Source of the DNA: Nemania diffusa
Lineage: Eukaryota > Ascomycota > Sordariomycetes > Xylariales > Xylariaceae
Direction: 5' to 3'
Length of the DNA stretch: 64,000 nucleotides
NCBI GenBank assembly: GCA_038501195.1
Contig: JBBPUQ010000008.1
Span: 4,412,501-4,476,500 of the forward strand
Shown here piece after piece: positions 11,199-22,700 of this stretch. Under the pieces are notes generated by a model, which saw only the letters and a list, made by a program, of their open reading frames with translations, was not told the DNA's origin and did not search any database. Each line of letters starts with the position of its first letter. The stretch's first letter is position 1. The position numbers and the translations under genes were made by a program.

Positions 11199-14100
11199 AT
11201 GTTAAGCGCTGCTTTAAAAGCTTTAAAAATGTTGCAAAACTTGTTGTTTAATATCAACATTTTAAAAAAAACCCCTAACAATCAATTGCAAAAACAAGTA
11301 TATGCTATATTCTGTAACGCTTAAAAAACAACAGCAATATATAAAAAGCTAGCAGTTATGTTATATAAAATTTACAAAGCTTGTTGCTATAAACTTATAT
11401 GTTTGAACAAAAAGCAAGCTACTACTGTTATTGCAAACATAGCTTTAACTAATAACAACTTTAACAAAGCTAACTTTAACACTAAGTTTATATGTTGTAT
11501 TTTTTAAATTATACTTGTTAAAAAAAGCAAAAGTGTTAATAATAAAACTATTTGTTTTATTAGCTTTTTTTTATATTATATTAATAATAAAAATAACAAC
11601 TTGTTAAATAAAACAAATATTAATATTAATACTATGTTTAAAACTTTAAGCAGTTGTTTTATTACTTAAGTTATAAAAACTGTTTTATTTTTATTTACTT
11701 TTAAAAATAAGTTTGTTTAATATAAGTTAACTTAGCTAATTTTTTACATTATTAATTTTTTAAATATTATTAACAATAAGTTGTTTTAAAAGCTATGCTA
11801 AAATTTGTTGAAAAAAATACGCAATAAAAAAGCTGTAGTACGATTTTAAGCCGTTTTAAGCTTAAAAAAGCTAGCTAATAACTAAATAAAAAGCATAAAA
11901 AACTTTAACAACAGTAACAATAATATTAAAACTAGCTTATTTGAAAAGTTTTTTAAAGTTTTGCAAAATAACTTAAGTACTAAAGTTCAACACTTTTTTT
12001 TTGTTAACTTGCTTATTTTATTTAATACATTATTTTATTTTTTCAAAAAAGCAAAAAATCAAAATGCTGCAGCTTGTTACACTGTTTATTTTTGTTTGTT
12101 GTTTACATTTAGCGATTTTTGCTATTTGTTCTTTTTTATAAAAAAAAAGCTTTTATAATAAAAGCTTAAAAACAAAAACAAAAATATACGTAAAACTGCT
12201 AAAAAATTGTTTTAAAATCGCTAGATTAAAAATTGTATTAATATAAATCAAGCTAAAAAAAACAAAGCGTTTATTAAACTAGTAGTTTTAACTTTAAACA
12301 GTTTTTTTAAGCTTTTAAAATATATCAATGTTATAAACTTTAATATAAAAAATAGTATAGCTTTAAAAACAATAAAAAAGTTTTAAAAAAAGCGTTTAAA
12401 CTATAAAGCTGCTATAAAGTTTAATAACAAGTTTTAAAAAACACTAAATATTAAGTTTGTTTTTATAGCTTGTAGCTTTAATAAATTTTACTAAACTGAA
12501 AAAAATAAAAAGTACAAAACTTTAATTAAAAAAAAGCTTTTTAAAGTTATAAAAATTGCTTACTTTTTTAAGCAGTACTTTAATGTTTTAATTAAAACGA
12601 TTTAGCAAATCAATAGCTAAAACATAAAAAAAAACAAAAAAAAAAACACAGTTAAACAAAAGTTTATTATTAAACAATTATTTTATATTGTTTTAACTTT
12701 AAACTATTTAAACAAAATAAACAAACAAAAAATGTTTGTATTACTATAACAAACTTTGTTTATTTTTAAATTATTAAATAAAGTAACTAAACTTATTATT
12801 AATATATTGTAAAATATTTGCACTTTTAATGCTGTAAAAAAAAAAAAGTTCTGCAGTATAGTTTTTAAAACTATTGCTAATGTTTATAATATAATTGTTA
12901 ACAATAGCGCTATTAGCAACAGCAAAAAAAGCTTTTACTTAATTTGTTTAAAAGTTAGTAAAACTAACACTTTTATTAAAAAAAAAGCAGCTAAAAACAA
13001 CAAAGTAAACAAAAAAACAAAACAAAAAAAAGCTATCAAAAAAATTATAATCAATATAAAGTGCTTACATATTATACAATATATACTTTTTAATATAAAA
13101 AAAAATTTGCAACAAAATAACTACTTTATATTAATATTTAACAATTTTATAGTTTCTGCTGTTCAAAGTTACAAAGTTTTTGTTTAAAAACACAGCTTAG
13201 TTTATTTAAAACTTTACGCTTTTTTAAATAAATCGCTAACTAAAAAAAACCTAACTCTTTTTATATACTTTTTTAATAAAAACTATATAACTTTTTAAAT
13301 TATAGCTTTTTAAATATTAACTAATATTTTAAATGTATATAGTACACAGTTATTTTTTGCAAATTTAACACTTTTAAAAGTGTACATAAAAATACTACAG
13401 TTTAAATTTTAATATTTTAAAGTTTAAAAAGTTATTACAATAACTATTTTCAAACTTTTGCTAAATTATATAATTATAAACTACAAAACTTTTAGCAAAT
13501 TATTAAAAACTTTTATTATTGCTTACTTTGACTTTTTAATAGCTAAAAACTAAAATATTTACTAAGCTTTAAATTACTTTCTGCTTATATTTTATTACTT
13601 ACAAGCTAAAAATTAAAATCTTTTACGCTTAATAGTTTTTAACACTTTATATACTTTTTATAATATTTACAAAAGTATTAATAATAACAAAATAAATATA
13701 AATAACAAAATAGCTAGCTTAAATACTATTAAAGCATGTTTTATTAACTAAACAAATTTACAAAAATGCTATATATTAAATATTTTTATAAACTTAGATC
13801 AAAAAAATATAAATAAAAATATCCATTTAAACTTTACAGCAAATATTCTAAAAAAGCTAAATAGCAACTTTAGTAATATATACACTTAAACAATTTCTAT
13901 TTTGTTTTATTTTATTCATTTTTTTTTAAAAGCTTAAACTATTAAACAAACACAAAAAGAAATAAGTTTAATAAGCATACAAAAAAAAAAAAAAAAATCG
14001 TTACACTTTTACTAAAAAAACTATATATTTTTTTTGCTTTAATTAAAAAAAAACTCTATACTTTTTACAAAAACATTTTTTTAAATATTAACAACAACTT

Positions 14101-14461
14101 ATTTACTAATGCTATAAGCTACAACATATTGTACAAAATCTACATTAGTTTTAATAAAATTGTTAACATACTTGCTAAAAAAAACAAAATGTCAAAGCGC
14201 AGCTGCAGCGTTTTAGTTATATATAGCATTGCTACTACTACTATTACTACAGCTAATAAAACAGTTACAAATAATAGCGAAAACAATATTACAGTTATAC
14301 TTAAATAGCGCAAAAAAAATGCAACTATTTTAAAAAATGTAAAAAAAAATAACAAAAACAAAAGCAAAAACAAAAACAAAAATAAAAAAAATAACAATAT
14401 AGTTATTAAAAAAAAAAAAAACGAACTTATTAATAAACTTTTATTAAATAATAAAGTTTAA
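11199..14461 (+). pseudogene. Full-length hypermutated condensin complex subunit 3 (Cnd3/Ycg1/CAP-G family)
   Basis: A single frame runs from the ATG at 11,199 to about 13,980, interrupted only by scattered TAA/TAG codons. After a 17-base A run (13,981-13,997) the open frame shifts and continues to a TAA at 14,459-14,461. The total is about 1,085 codons, close to the usual length of fungal Cnd3. Landmarks in family order: MLSAALKALKMLQ; QLQKQVYAIF (about codon 29); VKKSKSV (about 107); FKNKFV*YKL (about 168); LFEKFFKVLQNNLSTKVQ (about 248); YTVYFCLLFTFSDF (about 294); FIIKQLFYIVLTLNYLNK (codon 489); HLNFTANILKKLNSN near 13,830; NILYKIYISFNKIV near 14,135; and a Lys/Asn-rich tail where the family has an acidic Asp/Glu tail. 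The Lys/Asn for Glu/Asp swaps are what G-to-A decay produces. In living cells the protein is a HEAT-repeat kleisin-binding subunit that helps condensin hold DNA. This copy cannot encode it. Confidence 0.82.
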
Positions 14462-15040
14462 ACTAACAATTGTATTAGTTTGTACAATAAAAAATAAAAA
14501 ATAAAAAATAATTAAGTTATAAAATAAAAATTAGTTTTTTTTTATAGTATATGTTGTTTTTAGTTATTAAGTATATATTATATTAATAGTTTATATTTAC
14601 TATTAAATTATTTTTTTTGCTTTTTTTTTAAATATTAACTATAATGCTTAAAAATACTTAAATAAAGTTATTGTTTAGTTTTTTAGCTTAGTTATTATTA
14701 AGTTAAATTAAGTTTGCTGTATTTTTAGCGTTTTATATATAGTTAAGTTTAATATTAATATTTACTTTTGTTGTTTTATTAACTTTTATTTAACCAAATC
14801 TTGAACTTTTATATTAAATTTTTAATAAATATGTTAAAATATTAAATTATAAACTAAGTAAATATAAGTTTAATAAATATAAGTTTAATTATTGTACTTT
14901 TAAATTTGTTTACTTTTAATATATTTTATAAACAATATATATTAACTACTTAAATAATATAGCTTAAAAAATTAAAATTTATAAATATTTAGTATTTTTT
15001 TTATTTATTTATTATATTTAATATATTTTTTTATTAAAGT
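14462..15040. other. AT-rich spacer
   Basis: Follows the stop of the condensin fossil and has a lower G+C than the fossil. It contains short direct repeats such as AATATAAGTTTAATAAATATAAG at about 14,859-14,885. Presumably the old 3' flank. No gene or RNA is recognisable. Confidence 0.5.
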
Positions 15041-15956
15041 TTTTATGTAGTTAATTTTTATACTTGTATTATATACCGCTGTTTTTAGCGCAACAGTTTT
15101 AGTTCCGCTTAATAGCTAGCTAACTTTAAATAAAAGTTCGTTTATTATTGCTTACAGCTTGCTTATACAGTTTACAAATTTTTTGTTTTATAATTTACTA
15201 ACTAAATTAAAAGCAACAAGTTAAAAAATATAAAAAAACATACTTATAAGCACTAATTGTTTCAGTTTTAGCTTTTATATTAGTGTATAATCAGGTTTTA
15301 GTTTATATTTTTTTGCTAGCTTTTTTACAAAAGCTTAAGCTTTTGCTTCTGCAAAACTTTTTAACAATTTATTTACAATCAACAGTATAAAAATAAATAT
15401 AGTTAAAAATATATATATAAGTACTTTAGTTTTATTACAAAGCTTGTTTTTAAATCAAAATAACAACTAAAAAACAAACATATACAAGTTTATAAAAAAT
15501 GTAAACTAAAATTTATTTAAATAAGCATTATTAAAGTAAGTTTATAATATATTAATTAGCTTCAAATTTAAATTTAGCTACGCTTTAAAAAAAAGTATAA
15601 AAAATATGTTTATTTTATATTAGCTAAATTTGTTGTTAATTTAGTTTGTTTTTAGCTTTATAAATATTAGCATTTCGTTTAATAATTACAGCTATAATAT
15701 TATATTTTTGCGCTTAATAACTAGCAGCAAAAATGTTATAGTTATAAAAGCTAGCAGTAAAACAACAAATAATATAAGTTTTTACATCTTTTTTTTTTTT
15801 TTTATAGTTTTTTTTTTTATTTTTAACTACTTTTTTATTAAAGCTTTTTTTTTAAATATATTATTTGTTATAAGTACGCTATTTTTTACAAGTACGCTAT
15901 TTTTTACAAGTATATTTAATAAATTAACTGTGTTTTTTATACAAACGAGCTTTTAA
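15040..15956. pseudogene. Unassigned degenerate coding stretch
   Basis: On the + strand the frame ending at the TAA at about 15,954 has few stops over about 300 codons. It includes an uninterrupted stretch from about 15,708, rich in Ser, Thr and Phe (for example STLFFTSTLFFTS, caused by an 18-bp tandem duplication at about 15,873-15,908). Phe runs would arise from Ser codons by TCT to TTT decay. The - strand frame of the same region has more stops, but also reads like protein (SFAEAKA, KKLAKKYKLKPDYTLI). I cannot decide the strand or the family. The stretch lies about 0.6 kb after the condensin fossil and could be a neighbouring host gene carried in the same duplication. Confidence 0.35.
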
Positions 15957-16350
15957 CATACTTTTTTAATAATAAAATTATAAATATAGTTTTTCTGCTA
16001 ATTTTTAATATTTTCGTATTTATTAAAATCAAATATTTGTAGTAGCAGCATAAAATTAGCTAATATAATGTTTGCTTTTTTAAAACAAATTTATTTTTTA
16101 AATATAACGACTTGCTTAACGCTTTATTAAAACAGCATTTGCAATATTAAGCTTTTTGCAATAATGTTAAATATAGTTAATATTAACGTTTTAGCTTTTA
16201 TTTGCAACAGCTGTTAAAAAAAGTCCTTTAAATTAACGCTTTTTAATATTAAAACTAGCAAAAAGTTTAAAATATAGCTTATTTTGTTTGTTTATATAAG
16301 TAAAAAGTAATAAGCTTTTTAGTATATAAATGTTTAATAAATAAAATATA

Positions 16351-16352
<2 letters not shown>

Positions 16353-16384
<32 letters not shown>
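16353..16384. repeat. Poly-A tract (32 A)
   Basis: A run of 32 A, preceded and followed by AATAAAATATAAT-like sequence. It may be a simple homopolymer expansion or the 3' end of a poly-A-tailed retroelement on the + strand. No target-site duplication could be recognised. Confidence 0.7.
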
Positions 16385-16386
<2 letters not shown>

Positions 16387-19300
16387 AAATATAATTAAAC
16401 CAGTAAAATATTTAACAGTTTAAACGTTTAAACATATTTAAAACAAAAATTTAAATTTTTGATTTAAAGTTTTATTTATATCAACAGTTTATTAAAATTA
16501 AGTTTAAAATAACTAACTTAATTAAGTATTAATTTTGTTTGTTTATTAAAACATAATATAATACAAACATTATATAAACTATTACATATATATAAATAGC
16601 TACTATATAATATTTTTTGTAGCTTTAGCTAAAATAAAGTTTTTATATTTTGTTTATAAAATATTAAATAAAAAATGCAAAAAAACCAACGTTAAAATTA
16701 TATATAAAATAAATTATATTTAAATAATTAAAAATAAAACAATAATTTAGCTTTTTAAAAATAAAGTTATTAAAAGCTTTTTATATTAAAAAACTATTTT
16801 GCAACTTATTTAAATTAATTAATAACTTAATTATAAATATTTATATTTAACTATATAAACATTTAATAAAAAACTTTGCTAAATATTTATAAAAAAGCTA
16901 ATATAAATATATATTTAAAATAGTTAATAATAAAACAACAAAAGCTAAATAATTATATAGCTTAATATATTTATAATAAAAAAGTCAGTATATATAGTTT
17001 AAAATTATACAAAAAAACTAGTTTATAATTAAAAGTTTAAATTATTTAAACTTATTTTTAATAAAAGTATTTTATTTATTATTAAATAGCAAATATAAAT
17101 TTAATATATATTAATAGCTAATTAATTAATAGCTGTTTAATCAACAGTATTATTAAAATAAATTTTTAACAAAAACAAATAGCAAAATTAAAACACTAAA
17201 GCATTAGCTGTTTTAAAATTATATATTAATACAAGCGAAAACTTAATATATATTTAAAAAACGCTAACAAAGCTGTTAAAAAATATATGTTTAAAATAAA
17301 GTACCTTTTTTTGCTTTTTTTTTTTTTTTTTTTTTGTTATAAAACAAAACTACAACATTATATTATTATATTATTACTTTTTATTTTTAAAACAACTTAT
17401 ATATAAAACTATAATATTTTATTTATTTTTTATTTATTGCTATTTTTATTTTAGTTTTTTTTTTTTTATAAAATAAAAAATATATTAAAACTTAGTTATA
17501 ACAGCTAAAAACTATTGCAAGTTAAACATTATTTTTATTATATTGTAATTTTAAAAGTTTTTTAGCTTTTTTTTAAATATTATATTTTTATATTAACAAC
17601 TTTAACTATTTAAAAAATAAATCTTTTTAAAGTTTTTTATAACTATAAATAAAACAAAGTGAAATTTTTTTCAATTATAAAATAATAAAAAAAAATAATA
17701 ATAAAACTATTAAAACAATATAAATAACTTAACTATATAAAAATTAAATTAATTAAGTTATTAAGTTTTAGTTTTTATTTTTTTTATTTAAAATAGTTAG
17801 CTAAAGCTAGCACTTTATACAAATAGCTACGCTTTTTACGCAGCTTTTTTAAAAGTTTGTTACTTCTTAATATATGTTTGTATTATTTATTTACTGTTTT
17901 TTTAAGCTTTAAATCTTTAAAAGTAATTAATATAACAGTAGTTAATTCTTTAAAGTATATAATATATATATATTACATACTTTGTTTTACTATATATTAA
18001 ATAATAAAGTAACTAAACTTTATAAAATAGTTATATTTATTGATTTAGTTATATATAAAAGATTTTCAGTTTTTTTTATAAATTTAAAAAGTTAAAAATC
18101 AATAAATCTATTTATTAAGCTTTATATTACATTTTTTACTTAGTTACAACAGAACTTTTATTTATTTTGTAACTTTTTTCTTTAGTATTATATAAACTTA
18201 TTATATTAAATTAATATTAAACTTTTTAAACATATTACTTTATATATATAATAAAAAAAAACTAAATAAACTAAACTAAAAATAATATATAAATAATAAA
18301 CATAAATAAACAAGTTAAATTTATTTTTTCTTTTTAAAATGTTATATATAAAACTAAGCAAAAGTTTAACTTAATATAATATATTATATTTTTACTTTTT
18401 AACATTTACTAGTAGCAACATAAAGTAATACTATAAACAGCAGTTACATAATATTTATAATAAAAATCTTTTGCTATTTTTTTAGCGTATATTTACTTTT
18501 TAATTAATTAATTTATTAAATTGTAAAAACAATAGCTATATTAAATAACAATATATTTTATGCTTATTAAAATAGCAATAGCTTTTTTAAAGTTTTTATT
18601 AATTTGCTAAATACTAATATAAAATATGTTACTAAAATTTTCACTTTTTTTTACACTAAAAACTAATTTTAAATTTAGCATTATTACAGTTTACAGTTTA
18701 AAATTTTTTAACTTAGCACTTAATATAAAAATTATTTAAACATTTAAAAAAAAACTTTAGTTTTGCGATTTTTTTTTTAAACAAGTATTTAAAGCTAAAA
18801 TATGCTTTTTCAAATATAACTTCAAATTAACTTTTTTATTACTAGCAGTAAAAGTTACAAAACAAACTTACAATATATTAAATTATTTAAAACAAACTTA
18901 AATAATAAATATATAATAAACTTTTTTTAAATCAAAAGCTAATACATTACAAAACAACTTATGTTGCTTTTTAATATTTATATATTATAATTTAAAAAGC
19001 TTAATTATTAAAAAAGTAAAAAAGTTTATTATTAGCAATACTGCAAATTTATATTAATAACAAAAATGTTAACACTTATATAAACGCTAGTTTTAGCAAA
19101 AATTAAAAAACTACATAAGCAAATATAAAAATTAACATTTAAGTTTATATTTTTTGCTACATTTTAACAAGTAAAAAACTTTAACTTAGTTTGCTTTAAA
19201 AAAATATTAGTATATATTGTTTAAAATATAACAAAAAACCTAACAATTAAGCTTATAGCTTTTTTAATAAACAGCTTTTTGTTTTTAAACATATATACAA

Positions 19301-20410
19301 ATAACTTTTATTAAATATTTAATAGTTTTTACATTTTTAGCTTTTATAAAACATACTTATTAAATTGCTTTAATATTATTAATATTATATTATTATTTTT
19401 GTTAATAATAAAGCTAAAATAAATTTAATTTTTTTTTAAATTGTTTATTACAACTTAATATTGTTAAAACTGCTAAAATTGCACAAAATTTAAATATTAA
19501 TTGTTACTAACTATTAAAATATATACAAATTTGTAAACAATAAAAACTTAAAATATAAACTAGTTAAAAATAATATAACTTAAATAGTAAATAATACAAC
19601 TTTTTTTATTTTAAACTACATTGAAATTAAAAACAAAAAGTACTTTATTAAAAAAAAAAATACTATTAATTTAGTTATTTAAACTGATAATATAAACTAA
19701 AACATAATTACATTTTAAATTAAAAAAAAAAACTATTTTTTAATTTATAGTAAAAATAACTTAGTTAAACTAAAGCAAACAACTATATATATTATAAATA
19801 ATTTGTATAAAAAAATAAATCGCGTATTAAATTAGTTGTAAAATTAAACATAATATATATACAAAATAAATATTATTTTTTTAAAAAAAAATTATATATT
19901 TAAAATAGTTTTTTATGTTTAAGTAGCTAATTATTAAAAATACATTTTAAAAAAAAAAAAAAAATAATTAATTAGTTATATTAAACTTTTAATACAAAAG
20001 TTTTTTTTAACACTAGCTTTTTTTTTTAATTATATAAACTTAAGTTAATAGTTATATATAAAAATCTTTTATATATTATATAACTAAAACTTATATTTAA
20101 AGTAGTAAAAAATATATTTATTTAAATATTTATAAATAAGTAGTTTTAATACATACTTTAGTTATAAAAAAAAGTTTAATATATAAATCTTTTTAAAACT
20201 TTATAATCTAGCTATTTAAATAAATAACTAGCTTTTTATATTTAATAATATATAAATATAATCTGTTATTACGCTAGCTTTAATTGTTTTTAAATATATT
20301 ATATTATTTAAACTTTTTTATATAAAAATAATATATATACAATTAATAAACTTGTTGTTATATTATATTATTGTTTTTTGTTTTTTTAATATATAGTAAA
20401 ACTAGCAACT
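16385..20410. other. Decayed repeat DNA, unassigned
   Basis: About 4 kb of AT-rich DNA with the same surviving-cytosine pattern as its surroundings. It contains poly-T tracts (21 T at 17,315-17,335 and shorter runs) and several open stretches of 20-50 codons on both strands. None of these showed motifs that I could assign. It lies downstream, in the - strand sense, of the copia fossil and may include that element's RNase H region, 3' LTR and flanks. Confidence 0.4.
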
Positions 20411-20412
20411 TA

Positions 20413-20440
20413 TTTTTTTTTTTTTTTTTTTTTTTTTTTT
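20413..20440. repeat. Poly-T tract (28 T)
   Basis: A run of 28 T, which is a poly-A run on the - strand. It lies about 0.5 kb beyond the reverse-transcriptase end of the - strand copia fossil. It could be an expanded polypurine tract before a 3' LTR, but I found no matching second LTR, so it is listed only as a homopolymer. Confidence 0.65.
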
Positions 20441-20929
20441 ATTACTAACTAAAAAAGTAATTAAATAAAACAGTTTAATTTATGTTATATTTTTTGTTTA
20501 AATAAATAAAAGTTTAATATTATTAAAAAAAAAACAGCTTTAAATTAAACCTACTTTTAAATCTCTAATATACAAAGTAAAAACCGGTGCTATTTTAATT
20601 TACAACTTTATACCTTTTATTTTTTTTTTAACTAGCTTAAAAAAAACATAAAACAAAAAAGCCTGCATACTAAAAAAAAGTAGTATTATATAATTTGTTA
20701 AAAACATATTAAGCGCTTTTTTTGCAAAAAAGTGTAATAGTTTAACAAAAAATATTGCTAATTTAAATGTTTAGTTTAACAAACTAGTTTAAAGTTGAAA
20801 ATAAAACGTTTTTTTTAGTTATATTTATATAAATAACATTAATGTTTTTAATATTATACTATTTGTTAACTAGCTATAGCATATAATTAACATATAGCAG
20901 CTATTATTTAACTTAAGCAAAAAGCAAAA

Positions 20930-22700
20930 AAACTTATAATACAACTTAAATATTTATATTAGCTGCAATAGTTGTAGTTTAAATAAAAGTTGTTAAATAA
21001 AACAATAAAAATAAAAATGCCGTTTTTTGTATAATAACAAAGTTTGTTAAAAATAAACAAAAACTTTATTTTTTTTAATTAGCTTATTAGTTTTTTTTGC
21101 TATAAAAGCAGTAATTTTTATTAGCTATATAACGCGTTAAAAAGCTGTAGAATTACTAAAAACGTTTTATAGCTTAAAAACATTTTTATGTAAATTTTTT
21201 TATTTAATTTAGCGTTTACAAAAGCGTTTACAATATTGTACTACTTAAGTTTAAAGTTAAACTTAGTTGCAACAGCTATTAAAGTTTTAAAAAACTTTTT
21301 AGCTAAAGTAAAAATGTTAGTTTTTTTTCGTTTGTTAAAAGTACGTTAATTTTTATATACTACTAGCTTTGCTTTATATTTTTAAAAATATCCTTTTTTG
21401 TTAAATATATACAAGTAAACTTATATACAATTAAAAATAAGCTTTTTTTATGTTTTAATAAAATCAACTTTTATATATAACTTTATTTTTTTATAGCTAA
21501 ACAAATAAGCTTTTTTTGCTTTTATAAATAAGTTTTTTATTAAGTAAATATTAACATCTTTGTAAAATTATAGCAATAGCAGTAAGTCTTTCTAATTAAT
21601 TAGTAGTTTTAATAATTAACTTATTGTATATGCTTATTGTAATACTTAAACGTTTAAAATTAAACATAGCTTTTTAGCAGCTTTTACAAAACATTACTTC
21701 AATGTAAAAATCAAGCTTTTAATTTGTTAAATTTTTAAAAAGTCTGTTTTTTTAACTAGTTAGTTTAATAAAAACATATAAAATAGCTTATAATATTACT
21801 TTATATAAAAAAATAAAATAAAGTTCTAATAATAAATCTAATATTAAAAAGTAATTAAGTTTTTTAATAATTAATATAAATATTTTTAAGTCTTAGTTTT
21901 TTTTTATAAGCATATATTTTATACTAGTATTTACTAATAAAAATGTAGTTTTTTTTATATTTTTATACAAATTTTTAAAAATTAAATTAATAAATTATTT
22001 TATTTAAGCATTTTATAACAAGTTTTTTATAAAACTTAAATTTATATTTAAAAAGTTATTTCTTAAAAAGTTGATATTTTCGTTAAAAGTAGCTTTTTTG
22101 TTAAAAAAAACATCTTTAGTTTATACAACGTTACTAGTTTAAAAGCACTATATACAATATATATTAAAAAACAAATAATTAATAAGTTAACTTATAAAAG
22201 CTTTAAAATCAAACTTTTGATTTATTTTTTTTTTATTTTATACTTATAAAGTTATTGCGTAAACTTTACACTTATACACTTTTAAATATACTAAATAAAG
22301 CTTGCAGTTGCTTATGATCTTATTTTTTAATATAATATAACTGTTACTATATAAATATATAAATGTTTGTAAAAAAACTTCTAATTTAAAATTTATTTAA
22401 GTATACAATTGTAAAAATAAACTGCTGTTTTAACAATTTTAGCTTATAAAAAATAAAACAACTTTATATTAACTTTTATAGCTTTAGCTTTTTTTTTAAT
22501 AAATTGCTTAGTATATTTAGTACTTTTATTTTATACTTGTATATAAAATAGCAAAAAGTTCTATTAATATACTATAATTTTTTTTAAGCTACTTTTTAAA
22601 AGCTAAATTTTTTACGATTTTTTCGTTTGTTTTTATTACAGCGACTTTTATTTAGCAATATATTTCAATATAAGTTAAAAAATATAAAAGTTTTTCTTTA
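20930..22700 (-). pseudogene. Ty1/copia-type pol fossil (integrase and reverse transcriptase)
   Basis: Read on the - strand from right to left, the order is that of a copia polyprotein. The end of the integrase core, with KQFIKKKAKAIKVN (about 22,513-22,470) and AKIVKTAVYFYNCILK (22,443-22,396), resembles the family's E-R-x-x-R-T...KAR and W-x-E-I-V-K-x-A-V-Y-x-x-N-R-T-P-K block. Next, TKDVFFNKKATFNENIN (about 22,120-22,071) resembles the V-x-T-R-D-V-x-F-D-E signature. The reverse transcriptase follows, with KAKLVVYKN (about 21,375-21,349) and IVNAFVNAKLNKKIYIKM (about 21,236-21,183). The polymerase box is degraded to an Asn-Asn pair in LFNNF near 20,990. The integrase and RT landmarks share one reading phase, with local indel shifts between them. 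The element is dead; its ends and LTRs were not found. Confidence 0.8.

Noticed and set aside
11961..12158. Open stretch of 65 codons on +
   Set aside because: It starts at TTG, not ATG, and lies in frame inside the condensin fossil; it is a surviving piece of that frame and not a separate small gene.
14140..14397. Open stretch of 85 codons on -
   Set aside because: It is the antisense of the condensin C-terminal tail; its Leu/Phe richness comes from the A-rich complement.
15708..15956. Open stretch of 82 codons on +
   Set aside because: Not called as a gene: it has no ATG-based start of note, and is only the stop-free end of a longer degenerate frame.
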